From assembly GCF_000716435.1 (NCBI RefSeq), contig NZ_JNWO01000005.1:124001-188000 (forward strand): a stretch of DNA of 64,000 nucleotides, read 5' to 3'. The notes below the pieces were generated by a model. It was not told where the DNA came from. It saw only the letters and a program-made list of their open reading frames with translations, and ran no database searches. Positions 27,684-36,012 of this stretch are shown here, piece by piece. Made by a program: the position numbers and the translations under genes. The stretch is from Streptomyces xylophagus. Its GTDB lineage: Bacteria; Actinomycetota; Actinomycetes; Streptomycetales; Streptomycetaceae. Each line of letters starts with the position of its first letter. The first letter of the stretch is position 1.

Positions 27684-28679
27684 TTACACCCTCGGCGCCG
27701 CCGTGCTCGCGCGGATCACCAGCTCGGGGTCGAAGAGGAGCTCGCCGACGGGGACGTCGCGGTTGCCGACCAGGGCGAGGATGCTGCGGCCCACCTCCGA
27801 GGCCAGGCGGTCGGCCGGCTGGCGGACCGTGGTGAGCGGGGGATCGACGAAGTCCATGATCATGGAGCCGTCGTAGCCGACGACCGACACGTCCCCCGGC
27901 ACGTCGTACCCCTGGCGCCGCGCCCCGCGGATCGCGCCCAGCGCCATGTAGTCGCTGGCGCAGACGATCGCCGTGGCACCCTGTGCGAGGAGCGAGATCG
28001 CGGCGGACTGGCCGCCCTCCACGGTGTAGGACTGCCGGACCACCCACTGCTCCGGGTCCTCGACACCGCGCTTGCCCAGCGAGGCGACGAAGCCGCTGAC
28101 ACGGCGGTCGGCGGGGCGGTTGCCGACCGGGCCCGACGCCATGCCGATACGGCGGTGGCCGAGCCGGTGTAGGTGGTCGACGGCGAGTTCGGCGGCGAGC
28201 AGGTCGTCGGTGGAGAACACCGGCGCCTCACTCACGCCCTCGAACCGGCCGTTGACCCCGACGAACGGGATCCTGCGGGAACGCAGGAGTTCGTACGCCG
28301 CCGGGTCCGCGCCCTCGATCGTGTTGCTGGCCGAGAGGAACACGACGGCGGCGACACCCCGGTCGGCGAGCGAGGTCACGAAGTCCAACTCCTGCACTCC
28401 GCCCGGGAAGCACGGGCACAGGACCGTCTTCAGACCGTGCGGGGCGAGCACGGACTCGATCCGCTCGGCGACATCGGCGAAGAACGGGTTGGAGACCAAC
28501 TCGGTGACGACCGCGACGAGTTGACCCCGTGTCTGCCGCTCGTACCCCAGGTCGGCCATCGCCTGCTCGACGGCCTCGCGGGTCCTGCGGGACACGCCCT
28601 GGCGCCGGTTGATGACGCGGCTGACCGTGGCCTCGCTCACCTGCGCCCGGTCCGCGACCTCGGTGATGCCGACCTTCAT
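27684..28679 (-). CDS. LacI-family transcriptional regulator
   Basis: Sugar-responsive repressor (331 aa). The N-terminal helix-turn-helix and hinge read VGITEVADRAQVSEATVSRVINRRQGVS, followed by the periplasmic-binding-protein-like sensor domain (LVAVVTELVSNPFFADVAERIE through VVGYDGSMIMDFVDPPLTTVRQP). The ATG has GGAGGGAAC close upstream. Its position between two secreted glycosidase genes, one downstream and one divergent, makes them the likely regulon. GAAAACTTTC at 28718-28727 is a possible operator. Confidence 0.93.
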   Translation of the reverse strand: MKVGITEVADRAQVSEATVSRVINRRQGVSRRTREAVEQAMADLGYERQTRGQLVAVVTELVSNPFFADVAERIESVLAPHGLKTVLCPCFPGGVQELDFVTSLADRGVAAVVFLSASNTIEGADPAAYELLRSRRIPFVGVNGRFEGVSEAPVFSTDDLLAAELAVDHLHRLGHRRIGMASGPVGNRPADRRVSGFVASLGKRGVEDPEQWVVRQSYTVEGGQSAAISLLAQGATAIVCASDYMALGAIRGARRQGYDVPGDVSVVGYDGSMIMDFVDPPLTTVRQPADRLASEVGRSILALVGNRDVPVGELLFDPELVIRASTAAPRV

Positions 28680-28717
28680 GCCGTTCCCTCCGAGAACCCG
28701 ACTTGCAAGAAGTGGAC

Positions 28718-28727
28718 GAAAACTTTC
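28718..28727. promoter_or_regulatory. Candidate LacI operator
   Basis: GAAAACTTTC is an imperfect palindrome of the kind bound by actinomycete LacI-type sugar regulators. It lies 39-48 bp upstream of the LacI start and 150 bp upstream of the divergent hydrolase gene. Confidence 0.35.
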
Positions 28728-28792
28728 AGCTCATCCGTCCGAGCAAAGTAGCAGCAGAACTGCGTGCCTTCCATGTTTCTCGCGCATGACCA

Positions 28793-28822
28793 TTGAACCG
28801 CCACTTCCGCCCCTGCTAGCTT
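28793..28822 (+). promoter_or_regulatory. Candidate promoter of the divergent glycoside hydrolase
   Basis: TTGAAC at 28793-28798 and TAGCTT at 28817-28822 with an 18-bp spacer, 53 bp before the hydrolase ATG. Confidence 0.35.
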
Positions 28823-28874
28823 TCCGGCCACCACGCGGCCCCCACCCCGCCGTCACCGAAGACCGGGAGACCCG

Positions 28875-30833
28875 ATGAAGCCCTCGCGGCTCATGCTGCT
28901 CACCGCTGTTGCCCTGCTCGCACCGATGGCTCCCGCTCTGTCGGCCACCGCGTCCGCCGCACCCCGCCCCCAACTCGCCATCCCTGACCCCGGGTTCGAG
29001 AACGGCGGCACCGGCTGGACCTTCACCTCGGGCGCCGGCGTCGGCACCGGCAACAGACACGGCGGCGAGCGCTTCCTCTACCTCGACGCCGGAGCCGGCA
29101 AGAGCGCCGAAACGACCATCGTCGCGCCCCGTGACGGCAGTTACGACTTCTCCGCGTGGATCGGCAGCGCCGGCACCGGCGGCACGTACACGGTCCGGCG
29201 CAACGGCGTGACCGTGCAGACGATCACGCTGCCCGAGCATCGCCCGTACGCCCGGTACACCATCAGCGGCGTCACGCTGAAGACCGGCGACCGGCTCCAG
29301 ATCGAATTCGGCTCCGGCACCGCCTGGGTCAACGCCGACGACCTGATGATCTCGCCCGCCGCGCCCGCCGACCCCAAGGTCACCTCGTCCGACCCCGAGG
29401 TCGCCGAGATGTTCGCCTGGGCACAGAAGAAGGCCAACAGCTGGGTCCAACTCCCCGGCACGGTGGGCCCGATCAACGTCGACGAGTACCAGACCGGCGG
29501 CACCGGCACCGCGTCGTACGAGCCCACCTACTGGGCCGGATACGCCAACCGCAGCGCCTACTACTCCCGCGACATGACCCACCAGCTCGCCGGCGCCCAC
29601 CTCATCGGCCTCGACGCCGAGAACGAGACGATGCTCCGCTCCTACGCGGCATCGGCCACCGCCGAGCACAAGTACTTCCCGGTGTGGTCCCTCAACTTCG
29701 ACGCCAAGACCTATCTGAGCATCGACTACAAGAGTCCGGACAACTTCGTGCGCGAGGTGCCGGCCACCTTCGAGCTCGTCGAGAAGGCGGCCCAGGCCTA
29801 CCTCTGGACCGGCGACCGCAGATACGTCGACGACCCGGTCCTGTGGGACTTCTACCGGCACGCCACCGACCAGTTCATCGACCTGCACAACTCCGCCGTG
29901 GACAACGGCAAGGTCAAGGTCGCCGAGGGCACGGGCAACGGCATCTTCCAGGGCGCCGCCAGCTATAACGAGCAGGACGGCGACGGACTCGCCGAGGCCG
30001 GAGACGGCATCGCCTCCGAGTACCAGGCGTATCTGGCGATGGCGATCCTTGCCCGCGGCAAGGGCGACACCAAACTCGCCAAGACCTACGACAAGCGCGC
30101 CGCCGATCTGAAGACGTACTTCAACGACACCTGGAGCGGCACCGGCAGCGGCGCCGACATGGTCCGCGCGTACACCCTCTCCGGCACCCCGGTCACCGGC
30201 TGGGGCAAGGAGAACAGCGTCTTCATGCCGATGAAGCAGATCCTCGACCCCGGCCCGCGCAACGACGCCTACCTCGACTACATCCAGGCGCAGGAGCTGG
30301 GCCCGGACGGCTCGCCCAACATCGAGTCGACGACCTACCTGCCCGACATGTTCTTCAAGAACAACCGCGACGACACCGCCTGGCAGTGGATGCAGAAGAT
30401 CTACGGCGAGCGGGAGACCCAGCACGTCAACTCCAGCCAGGGCCCCGACGGCGACTACCCCGAGGTGTCGTTCACCCTGGTCAGCCAGACCATCCAGGGC
30501 CTGATGGGCATCACCCCGGACGCGCCCGACCACAAGGTGACCACCCAGTCACAGCTGCCGACCGGCATGAAGTGGCTCCAGGTCGCCGATGTCCCCATCG
30601 GCACGGGCACCGTCACCGTCCGCCACGACGGAGCGACGAAGACCACGCTGACGAACAACTCCCGCAAGGACGCCTACAGTTGGGAAGCCCGCTTCCCCGG
30701 CGTCCACAAGAAGATCAAGGTCAACGGCGTCCCGCAGCGCGTACACACCAAGACCGTCCACGGCGTGACCTACACCTACGCGACGCCGACGGTACGGGCC
30801 GGGGCGACGGCCGTGGTGCAGGTGACCGACTGA
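28875..30833 (+). CDS. Secreted glycoside hydrolase, probable (alpha/alpha)6-barrel, family unassigned
   Basis: Secreted protein (652 aa) with a signal peptide ending near residue 29 (ALSATASAAP). Residues 35-160 look like a carbohydrate-binding beta-sandwich (DPGFENGGTGWTF, through DRLQIEFGSGTAWVNADDLMI). Residues 170-570 are helical with aromatic and acidic clusters typical of (alpha/alpha)6 hydrolases: YEPTYWAGYANRSAYYSRDMTHQ, FQGAASYNEQDGDGLAEAGDGIASEYQAYLA, and KTYDKRAADLKTYFNDTW. A short beta domain ends the protein. I cannot name the family; GH15/37/63-like folds are candidates. GGGAGACCCG precedes the ATG. It is divergent from the LacI gene. Confidence 0.8.
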   Translation: MKPSRLMLLTAVALLAPMAPALSATASAAPRPQLAIPDPGFENGGTGWTFTSGAGVGTGNRHGGERFLYLDAGAGKSAETTIVAPRDGSYDFSAWIGSAGTGGTYTVRRNGVTVQTITLPEHRPYARYTISGVTLKTGDRLQIEFGSGTAWVNADDLMISPAAPADPKVTSSDPEVAEMFAWAQKKANSWVQLPGTVGPINVDEYQTGGTGTASYEPTYWAGYANRSAYYSRDMTHQLAGAHLIGLDAENETMLRSYAASATAEHKYFPVWSLNFDAKTYLSIDYKSPDNFVREVPATFELVEKAAQAYLWTGDRRYVDDPVLWDFYRHATDQFIDLHNSAVDNGKVKVAEGTGNGIFQGAASYNEQDGDGLAEAGDGIASEYQAYLAMAILARGKGDTKLAKTYDKRAADLKTYFNDTWSGTGSGADMVRAYTLSGTPVTGWGKENSVFMPMKQILDPGPRNDAYLDYIQAQELGPDGSPNIESTTYLPDMFFKNNRDDTAWQWMQKIYGERETQHVNSSQGPDGDYPEVSFTLVSQTIQGLMGITPDAPDHKVTTQSQLPTGMKWLQVADVPIGTGTVTVRHDGATKTTLTNNSRKDAYSWEARFPGVHKKIKVNGVPQRVHTKTVHGVTYTYATPTVRAGATAVVQVTD

Positions 30834-30846
30834 CCCGAACACCGGC

Positions 30847-32826
30847 TCACCGAGGGCCCCGTAGCGCGACGGCGAGCTCGTCGAGGTACCGCGCGACCGG
30901 GCCCAGGGTGACCAGACCACTGCCCGCCCCGGCCAACTCGGCTGCGGCGGGGGTCAGTTCGGCGTGAGCGCGCTCCATCATGTCCCGGTCGCCCACGCCG
31001 ATCGCCGCGCGGCCCGCCAGACACCACAGGGCCTCGAACATCAGGTCGCGCGGCGGCTCCGGAAGCGAACGCAGCGCGGCCCGGGCGTCGTCGGGGCGGT
31101 CGTGGGCCAGCAACACGAGGGGCCGGGCCCACGGTTCGTACGGTCCCCAGTCGGTGTCCTCGTCGGTCTGGGCGGGCCGCCCGTGCCGCAGGCGCACGCA
31201 CAGCAACCCCAGCGGCAGCAGCCCGCGTTCCAGCCCGGGCATACCGGCTCCGTCCAGCCGCCGCGCCGCGTCCCGGTAAGCCGCCTCCACCTCGGCCACC
31301 TGCGCCCGACCGGTCTCGGCGAGCCGGAGCGCCCGGTACCAGTGCGTGAACACGCCCACCAGGGGCAGTTCATGACGATCCGCCAGGCGATCCGCCGCTG
31401 TCGCGTGCGCCTCGGCTCCGGTGAAGTCCGCGAGGGCGCTGCGTGACTGGAGCCGGACGAGATGCCCGAGGACTTCGTAGGTGAAGAGGCCGTAGCGGGC
31501 GGACAGGGCGATCAACTCGGCGCCGATCTCGTCCCGTTGTGGGGCAAGGCCCGCGCGGTGGAAGGTCTGCATGAACACCCCGTTGAGGGCGAAGGCCAGT
31601 AGCGCGGGGTCGTTCAGCCGGCGGGCGATGTCCTCCGCCTGGCGGGCGGCCTGGGGTCCGCGTGCCGAACGGGTGCCTCGTGACTCCAGGGCGATCGTGG
31701 CCAACAGGCGTGCCCGCGCCGCGAGATGGGCGTCCGACGGCAGTGCGGCCAGGGTGTGTTCGGCGGCGGCCACCGTGTCCGCCGCCTGTTGCGGGTCGTC
31801 GACGCGGGTCCAGATCGCGGGGACGTCGTAGGCGCCGATCACGCGGGCGGTGAGTTCCGTGTCGCCCAGTTCCGCCGCCGCAGTGATGGCAGCGAGGCGA
31901 TGCCGGCGGGCCGCCTCCAGGCCGCCGCCCCCGGTCACCGCGAGGTCGCGCAGCAGCCCCACCGTCGACTCCAGCCGCGCACGGGCACCGGACGCCACGG
32001 TCCGGTCGTAGGCCGCGGTCGCCTGCGCCCACACACGCTCCGCCGGACCGCCGGGACCGGGGTCCAGGTGCGGTGCGTGGTCGAGGATGTCCGCCTCCAG
32101 GCGGCGCAGGGCCGGGCCCGGATCCGCCCCCAGCTGTTCCACGAGGAGGGTGCGCGCCCGGCGCAGCACCGCGAGCGCGTCGCCCTGGCGGCCGGTGCGG
32201 TACAGGGCCAGCGCCAGCAGTCGCCAGGCGTCCTCGCGCCACGGGTGCTCGGCCACGTGCGCGTCCAGGTCGGGCACCGCCTCCGCGGCCTGCCCCAGGG
32301 CGAGTTGGACCTCGGCCCGACGCTCGACGGCGTGCAGCCGCAGCTCGCCGAGGCGGGAGCGCTCCGCCCGCGCCCAGCTCTCCTCGCCGAAGTCGGCGTA
32401 GGCGGGACCCCGCCACCAGCCCAGCGCCTCCTCCAGCCGGGCGAGCGCGTGCGGGTCCGGCAGGGCCCCGGCGGCGGTCACCGCCCGCTCGAACCGCCAC
32501 GCGTCCACGGCCTCAGGCTCGGCACGCAACGCGTACCCGGGACCCTCGGTCACCAGCAGCCTGGCCGGAGTGCGCGGCGGGCGCTCCGGTTCCAGTGCCC
32601 GGCGCAGCGCGGCCACGAAGGTGCGCACCGCGCCCACCGCGTCGCCGGGCGGCTCGTCCTGGCCCGCCCACAGATCCTCGACCAGCCGCCCGACCGGGAC
32701 CACCCGACGCCGGGCGACGAGCAGCCGGGCCAGCACGGCCCGGTGCCGGGGCCCCTTCAGGGCGATCGCGTCCCCGGCACCGTCCCAGGCCGCCACCGGC
32801 CCCAGCACCCCGAACGCGACGTCCAT
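30847..32826 (-). CDS. SARP/AfsR-type transcriptional regulator without NB-ARC domain
   Basis: Large regulator (659 aa). The N-terminal OmpR-like winged helix (residues 1-95, FGVLGPVAAWDG through AVGAVRTFVAALRRALEP) is followed by a bacterial transcriptional activation domain (about 100-245, YALRAEPEAVDAWRFERAV through LRRARTLLVEQLGADPGPALRRLEADIL). The remaining 400 residues are helical, TPR-like and rich in Ala and Arg. No NB-ARC P-loop is visible, unlike AfsR. ATG at 32826 follows AAGGGTGG; an ATG 24 bp upstream is less well placed. It is divergent from an alpha/beta hydrolase. No biosynthetic cluster adjoins it, so its target is unknown. Confidence 0.88.
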   Translation of the reverse strand: MDVAFGVLGPVAAWDGAGDAIALKGPRHRAVLARLLVARRRVVPVGRLVEDLWAGQDEPPGDAVGAVRTFVAALRRALEPERPPRTPARLLVTEGPGYALRAEPEAVDAWRFERAVTAAGALPDPHALARLEEALGWWRGPAYADFGEESWARAERSRLGELRLHAVERRAEVQLALGQAAEAVPDLDAHVAEHPWREDAWRLLALALYRTGRQGDALAVLRRARTLLVEQLGADPGPALRRLEADILDHAPHLDPGPGGPAERVWAQATAAYDRTVASGARARLESTVGLLRDLAVTGGGGLEAARRHRLAAITAAAELGDTELTARVIGAYDVPAIWTRVDDPQQAADTVAAAEHTLAALPSDAHLAARARLLATIALESRGTRSARGPQAARQAEDIARRLNDPALLAFALNGVFMQTFHRAGLAPQRDEIGAELIALSARYGLFTYEVLGHLVRLQSRSALADFTGAEAHATAADRLADRHELPLVGVFTHWYRALRLAETGRAQVAEVEAAYRDAARRLDGAGMPGLERGLLPLGLLCVRLRHGRPAQTDEDTDWGPYEPWARPLVLLAHDRPDDARAALRSLPEPPRDLMFEALWCLAGRAAIGVGDRDMMERAHAELTPAAAELAGAGSGLVTLGPVARYLDELAVALRGPR

Positions 32827-32953
32827 CGCCGACCACCCTTTCCGGGGCATCGCCCCAGGTCACGGTAGCGCGCTCACTCGATGCTCATCGGCGCGCGGCA
32901 GGCTCGGAGGCATCCCTTACGACTGCGACGACCGTACGAAGGAAGAGCGCACC

Positions 32954-33835
32954 ATGCCACCGACCATCCCCGGCTTCACCTACCATCGCGTCCCCGTCGC
33001 CGACGGCGTATCCCTGAACGCGGCCGTGTCCGGCTCCGGCACCCCGATCGTGCTGCTGCACGGCTTCCCGCAGACCCACCTCATGTGGCGCCACGTCGCC
33101 GCCGACCTGGCGGCCGACCACACGGTGATCTGCCCCGACCTGCGCGGCTACGGCGCGAGCGACAAACCGGCCGAGACCGACGGCTCCGCCTACGCCAAGC
33201 GCACCATGGCCGCGGACATCGTCGCCCTCGCCCACGCCCTGGGCCACGACCGCTTCGCCCTCGCCGGGCACGACCGCGGCGCCCTGGTCGCCTTCCGTGC
33301 CGGACTCGACCACCCCGGCACGATCACCCACCTCGCCTGCCTCGACGTACTCCCCACGCTCGACATGTGGGACGTGATGCACGGCGTCACCGCAGCCGTC
33401 GGCTTCCACCTCTACCTGATGGCCCAACCCCCGGGCCTGCCCGAGCAGTTGATCGCCGCCGCACCCGACGCCTTCTTCGGCCACTTCCTCGACATCTGGA
33501 CCAACGACCCGCAGGCGATCCCCGCCGACATCCGCACCGCCTACCTCGACGCCTGCCGCGCCGCGATCCCCTCGATCGTGGCCGACTACCGCGCCTCCGC
33601 CGGCATCGACATCGCCCACGACCGGACGGACCGGGACGCGGGCAACGTGCTGCGGATGCCGGTCGCCGTCCTCCAGCAGGACTGGGGTGCCGCCCTCGGC
33701 TTCGACGCGGCGGCCCTGTGGCGTGCCTGGGCACCTGACCTGCGCCACGACACGGTCACCTGCGGCCACTTCATGGCGGAGGAGGCGCCCGCAGCCGTAG
33801 CAAAGACACTGCGGGACCTGGTCGCCGCCCGCTGA
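32954..33835 (+). CDS. Alpha/beta hydrolase, epoxide hydrolase/haloacetate dehalogenase-like
   Basis: Cytoplasmic hydrolase (293 aa). The oxyanion motif is LLHGFPQTHLMWRHV, followed by DLRGYGASDKP. The nucleophile elbow is GHDRGA near residue 105, so the nucleophile is Asp rather than Ser, as in epoxide hydrolases and fluoroacetate dehalogenases. The catalytic His is in TCGHFMAEEAP near the C terminus. ATG at 32954 has GGAAG about 8 nt upstream. Substrate unknown. It is divergent from the SARP gene and is followed by a hairpin at 33852-33879. Confidence 0.88.
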   Translation: MPPTIPGFTYHRVPVADGVSLNAAVSGSGTPIVLLHGFPQTHLMWRHVAADLAADHTVICPDLRGYGASDKPAETDGSAYAKRTMAADIVALAHALGHDRFALAGHDRGALVAFRAGLDHPGTITHLACLDVLPTLDMWDVMHGVTAAVGFHLYLMAQPPGLPEQLIAAAPDAFFGHFLDIWTNDPQAIPADIRTAYLDACRAAIPSIVADYRASAGIDIAHDRTDRDAGNVLRMPVAVLQQDWGAALGFDAAALWRAWAPDLRHDTVTCGHFMAEEAPAAVAKTLRDLVAAR

Positions 33836-33851
33836 ACGGGTGCGCTGATAG

Positions 33852-33879
33852 TCACCCCGCGCCGGACAGACCGGGGTGA
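33852..33879 (+). terminator. Terminator-like hairpin
   Basis: Perfect 8-bp arms TCACCCCG (33852-33859) and CGGGGTGA (33872-33879) with a 12-nt loop, 17 bp after the hydrolase stop. Confidence 0.5.
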
Positions 33880-33949
33880 ATCCCGCCACCTCGGCCGGAA
33901 CAGAGCGAACATGCATGCGTACGGCCCTCCGCCCGCCTACGCTCAGGCC

Positions 33950-34675
33950 GTGCTGCGCATCATCGACTCCCGAACCGGCGAGCCCGTCGAAGCCGCCCCC
34001 GCCCGCCGTGGCCTGACCAGGGTCGAGGCGCACGCGTCGGGCCTCGACGCCACGGCACTACGCGTGCTCCTCGTCTCCGACCTCCTCGTGCGCGCCCTGG
34101 AACTCGGCGGCACCCCCGTCTGGGCACTGCTCACCGGCGACCGGGAACAGGCCGAACTCCGCGCCGCCGCAGGGGCATTGGGCATCCGCCCCTTCGAGGA
34201 CGGCGGAGACATTGGCTCCGGACTCGGCGAGGCACAGGTCCTCCACGTGGCCGCCGAGGGCGGTGCGACCACCGGGGGAGTCCTGGTCGCCGTAGCGCCC
34301 GTCGATGCGGCTACGGCCGCTGCCCCGGACCTCTCCGACCCGGGCGCGCTTCGGCTCGCCCTGCTCTCACAGCCCAGGGACCTGCCGGGACGGCTCGACG
34401 CGGACGCGCTGGAGGAGGCGCGGCGGACGCTGGCGCACTGGCGAGGGTCGGTCGCCGACTGGGCGCGTCGGCCCTCGCGGCCGGTGCCCGACGAGGTGCG
34501 CGTGCAGCTGCGGACCGCCTGGGAGGACGACCTGAACGTGCCCGAGGTGCTTGAGGTGCTGCGCCGGGTGGAGACCTGGCCCGACCTTCCGGACGGCGCC
34601 CGCTTCGAGACGTACGCCTACGCCGACCGGCTCCTCGGTCTCGAACTCACCCGTGACATCGGGTCGTTGGCGTGA
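33950..34675 (+). CDS. Cysteinyl-tRNA synthetase-like protein lacking synthetase motifs
   Basis: Protein of 241 aa that I recognise as a Streptomyces paralogue resembling parts of cysteinyl-tRNA synthetase. LRIIDSRTGEPVEAAPARRG and ALRVLLVSDLLVRALELGG recall the start of the Rossmann domain, and EDDLNVPEVLEVLRRVETWP recalls the helical domain. No HIGH or KMSKS motif is present, so it cannot charge tRNA in the normal way. Function unknown. I chose GTG at 33950, with TACGCT 6 nt upstream (leaderless pattern); an ATG at 33911 is possible. Its stop overlaps the next gene's GTG by 4 bp. Confidence 0.72.
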   Translation: MLRIIDSRTGEPVEAAPARRGLTRVEAHASGLDATALRVLLVSDLLVRALELGGTPVWALLTGDREQAELRAAAGALGIRPFEDGGDIGSGLGEAQVLHVAAEGGATTGGVLVAVAPVDAATAAAPDLSDPGALRLALLSQPRDLPGRLDADALEEARRTLAHWRGSVADWARRPSRPVPDEVRVQLRTAWEDDLNVPEVLEVLRRVETWPDLPDGARFETYAYADRLLGLELTRDIGSLA

Positions 34676-35217
34676 GTGCCGCCCGTTCCGGAGCCCGGCC
34701 GCTGCGCCGTCTGGTCGTGCTGCGGCATGCCAAGTCCGCCTGGCCGGAGGGTGTTCCCGACCACCGGCGGCCCCTCGCCCCGCGCGGCCGCAGGGACGCC
34801 CCGGCGGCCGGGATCGCGCTCGTCGAGGCCGACTGTCTGCCCGACCTCGCCCTGTGCTCCACGGCCGAACGGGCGCGCCAGACCTGGGAGTTGGCCTCCG
34901 CCGAGTGGGGGACCCCACCGCCGGTACGGTTCGAGCCGCGGCTGTACGCGGCCGACGTACCGGAGCTCCTCGACGCCGTCCACCAAGTGCCGCCCGAGGT
35001 CGAGACGTTGCTCCTGATCGGGCACAACCCCGGCCTGGAGGATCTGGTCCTCGAACTCGCCGGCGACAGCCTCGACGACGCGCTGGACGAGGTCCGGGTG
35101 AAGTTCCCGACCTCGGCGATCGCCGTCCTTGCCTGGCACGGCAGCACCTGGCAGGACCTCGCCCCGGGCACGGCCCTGCTGACAGGCCTGACCGTGCCGA
35201 GGGGCAAGAAGAAGTGA
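34672..35217 (+). CDS. SixA-type histidine phosphatase
   Basis: Histidine-phosphatase-family protein (181 aa) of the SixA branch, which removes phosphate from phosphohistidine or small substrates. The catalytic motif is VVLRHAKSAWPEG near residue 15 (RHAKS) and the second His is in LLLIGHNPGLEDLVLELAG near residue 117. GTG overlaps the preceding stop (GTGA), so the pair is translationally coupled. A shared job with the CysRS-like protein is possible but unproven. Confidence 0.9.
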   Translation: MSAARSGARPLRRLVVLRHAKSAWPEGVPDHRRPLAPRGRRDAPAAGIALVEADCLPDLALCSTAERARQTWELASAEWGTPPPVRFEPRLYAADVPELLDAVHQVPPEVETLLLIGHNPGLEDLVLELAGDSLDDALDEVRVKFPTSAIAVLAWHGSTWQDLAPGTALLTGLTVPRGKKK

Positions 35218-35338
35218 AGTAGGGCCGCCCCCAAGGGACTTGGAGGAAGCGCGGGCAGCGCGTTGTCCGGGCATGGAAATATGCTCCGGGCGGGGCGGTG
35301 CCGACCTCCTCGGACGAACCAGGCGAAGGGCTACTCAC

Positions 35339-36004
35339 ATGGGGGACATGTCCGCCGAGCGGCGCCGCATCCTGCAGTCGCCTCCGCCCGAGCTCGCCGC
35401 GGAGGCGGCCGCGAACCCGGGCGGGTCGGTCGCGGTGATCGATCCTGATCTCGTCGGCGACCCCAACGGCTACGTCCCGGGGGAAGCGGTCCTGGGTGTC
35501 TGGCGGGTCGGCGAGGACGGGAAGCTGACCGGTGAGTTCGTGGAAAATCCGCACTACGGCCCTCCCAAGGACGACTTCGCCAAGCTCACCGATTCCAAGC
35601 ACTGGCTGGGCTGGCTCGGTGAGCAGCCCGCCGTCGCGGTGCGCGACTCCATCGCGGGGATCTTGGAAGAACAGGTCCCTGGAGCGGTCCTGGAGTGGAT
35701 CAAGGTCATCGACGTTCCGCGTTATCTCACCGGAGGTCGTCCTCAACCGGACGACGAGAGCCACCTGATCGTCACCCGGGCGGGCATCGCCCTGCCCTTC
35801 GCGCTCTCCGTGACCAGCCCCGGACGCAGCCGGGACATCCTCCAGGGTGTGTTCACCTGGGTCGCCGTCCGACTCGACCAGCCCGGCACACGCAAGGACC
35901 AGGTCTGGTTCGACCTACGAGCCGACCTGGACCGGGCCGAGACGGAACTCCGCGAGCGGATCTACCTCGTCGGCCAGAACCCGGCCCCCGGCACCTCCAC
36001 CTGA
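35339..36004 (+). CDS. Conserved hypothetical protein
   Basis: Soluble protein (221 aa), not recognised. The N-terminal third has DPDLVGDPNGYVPGEAVLGVWRVGEDGKLTGEFVENPHYG, followed by a region with AGILEEQVPGAVLEWIKVIDVPRYLTGG and a C-terminal segment, FALSVTSPGRSRDILQGVFTWVAVRL. No signal peptide or membrane segment. ATG at 35339 has GAAGGG about 9 nt upstream; the frame stays open to 35240. It is convergent with the permease, 8 bp apart. Confidence 0.7.
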   Translation: MGDMSAERRRILQSPPPELAAEAAANPGGSVAVIDPDLVGDPNGYVPGEAVLGVWRVGEDGKLTGEFVENPHYGPPKDDFAKLTDSKHWLGWLGEQPAVAVRDSIAGILEEQVPGAVLEWIKVIDVPRYLTGGRPQPDDESHLIVTRAGIALPFALSVTSPGRSRDILQGVFTWVAVRLDQPGTRKDQVWFDLRADLDRAETELRERIYLVGQNPAPGTST

Positions 36005-36012
36005 CCTCCCGG

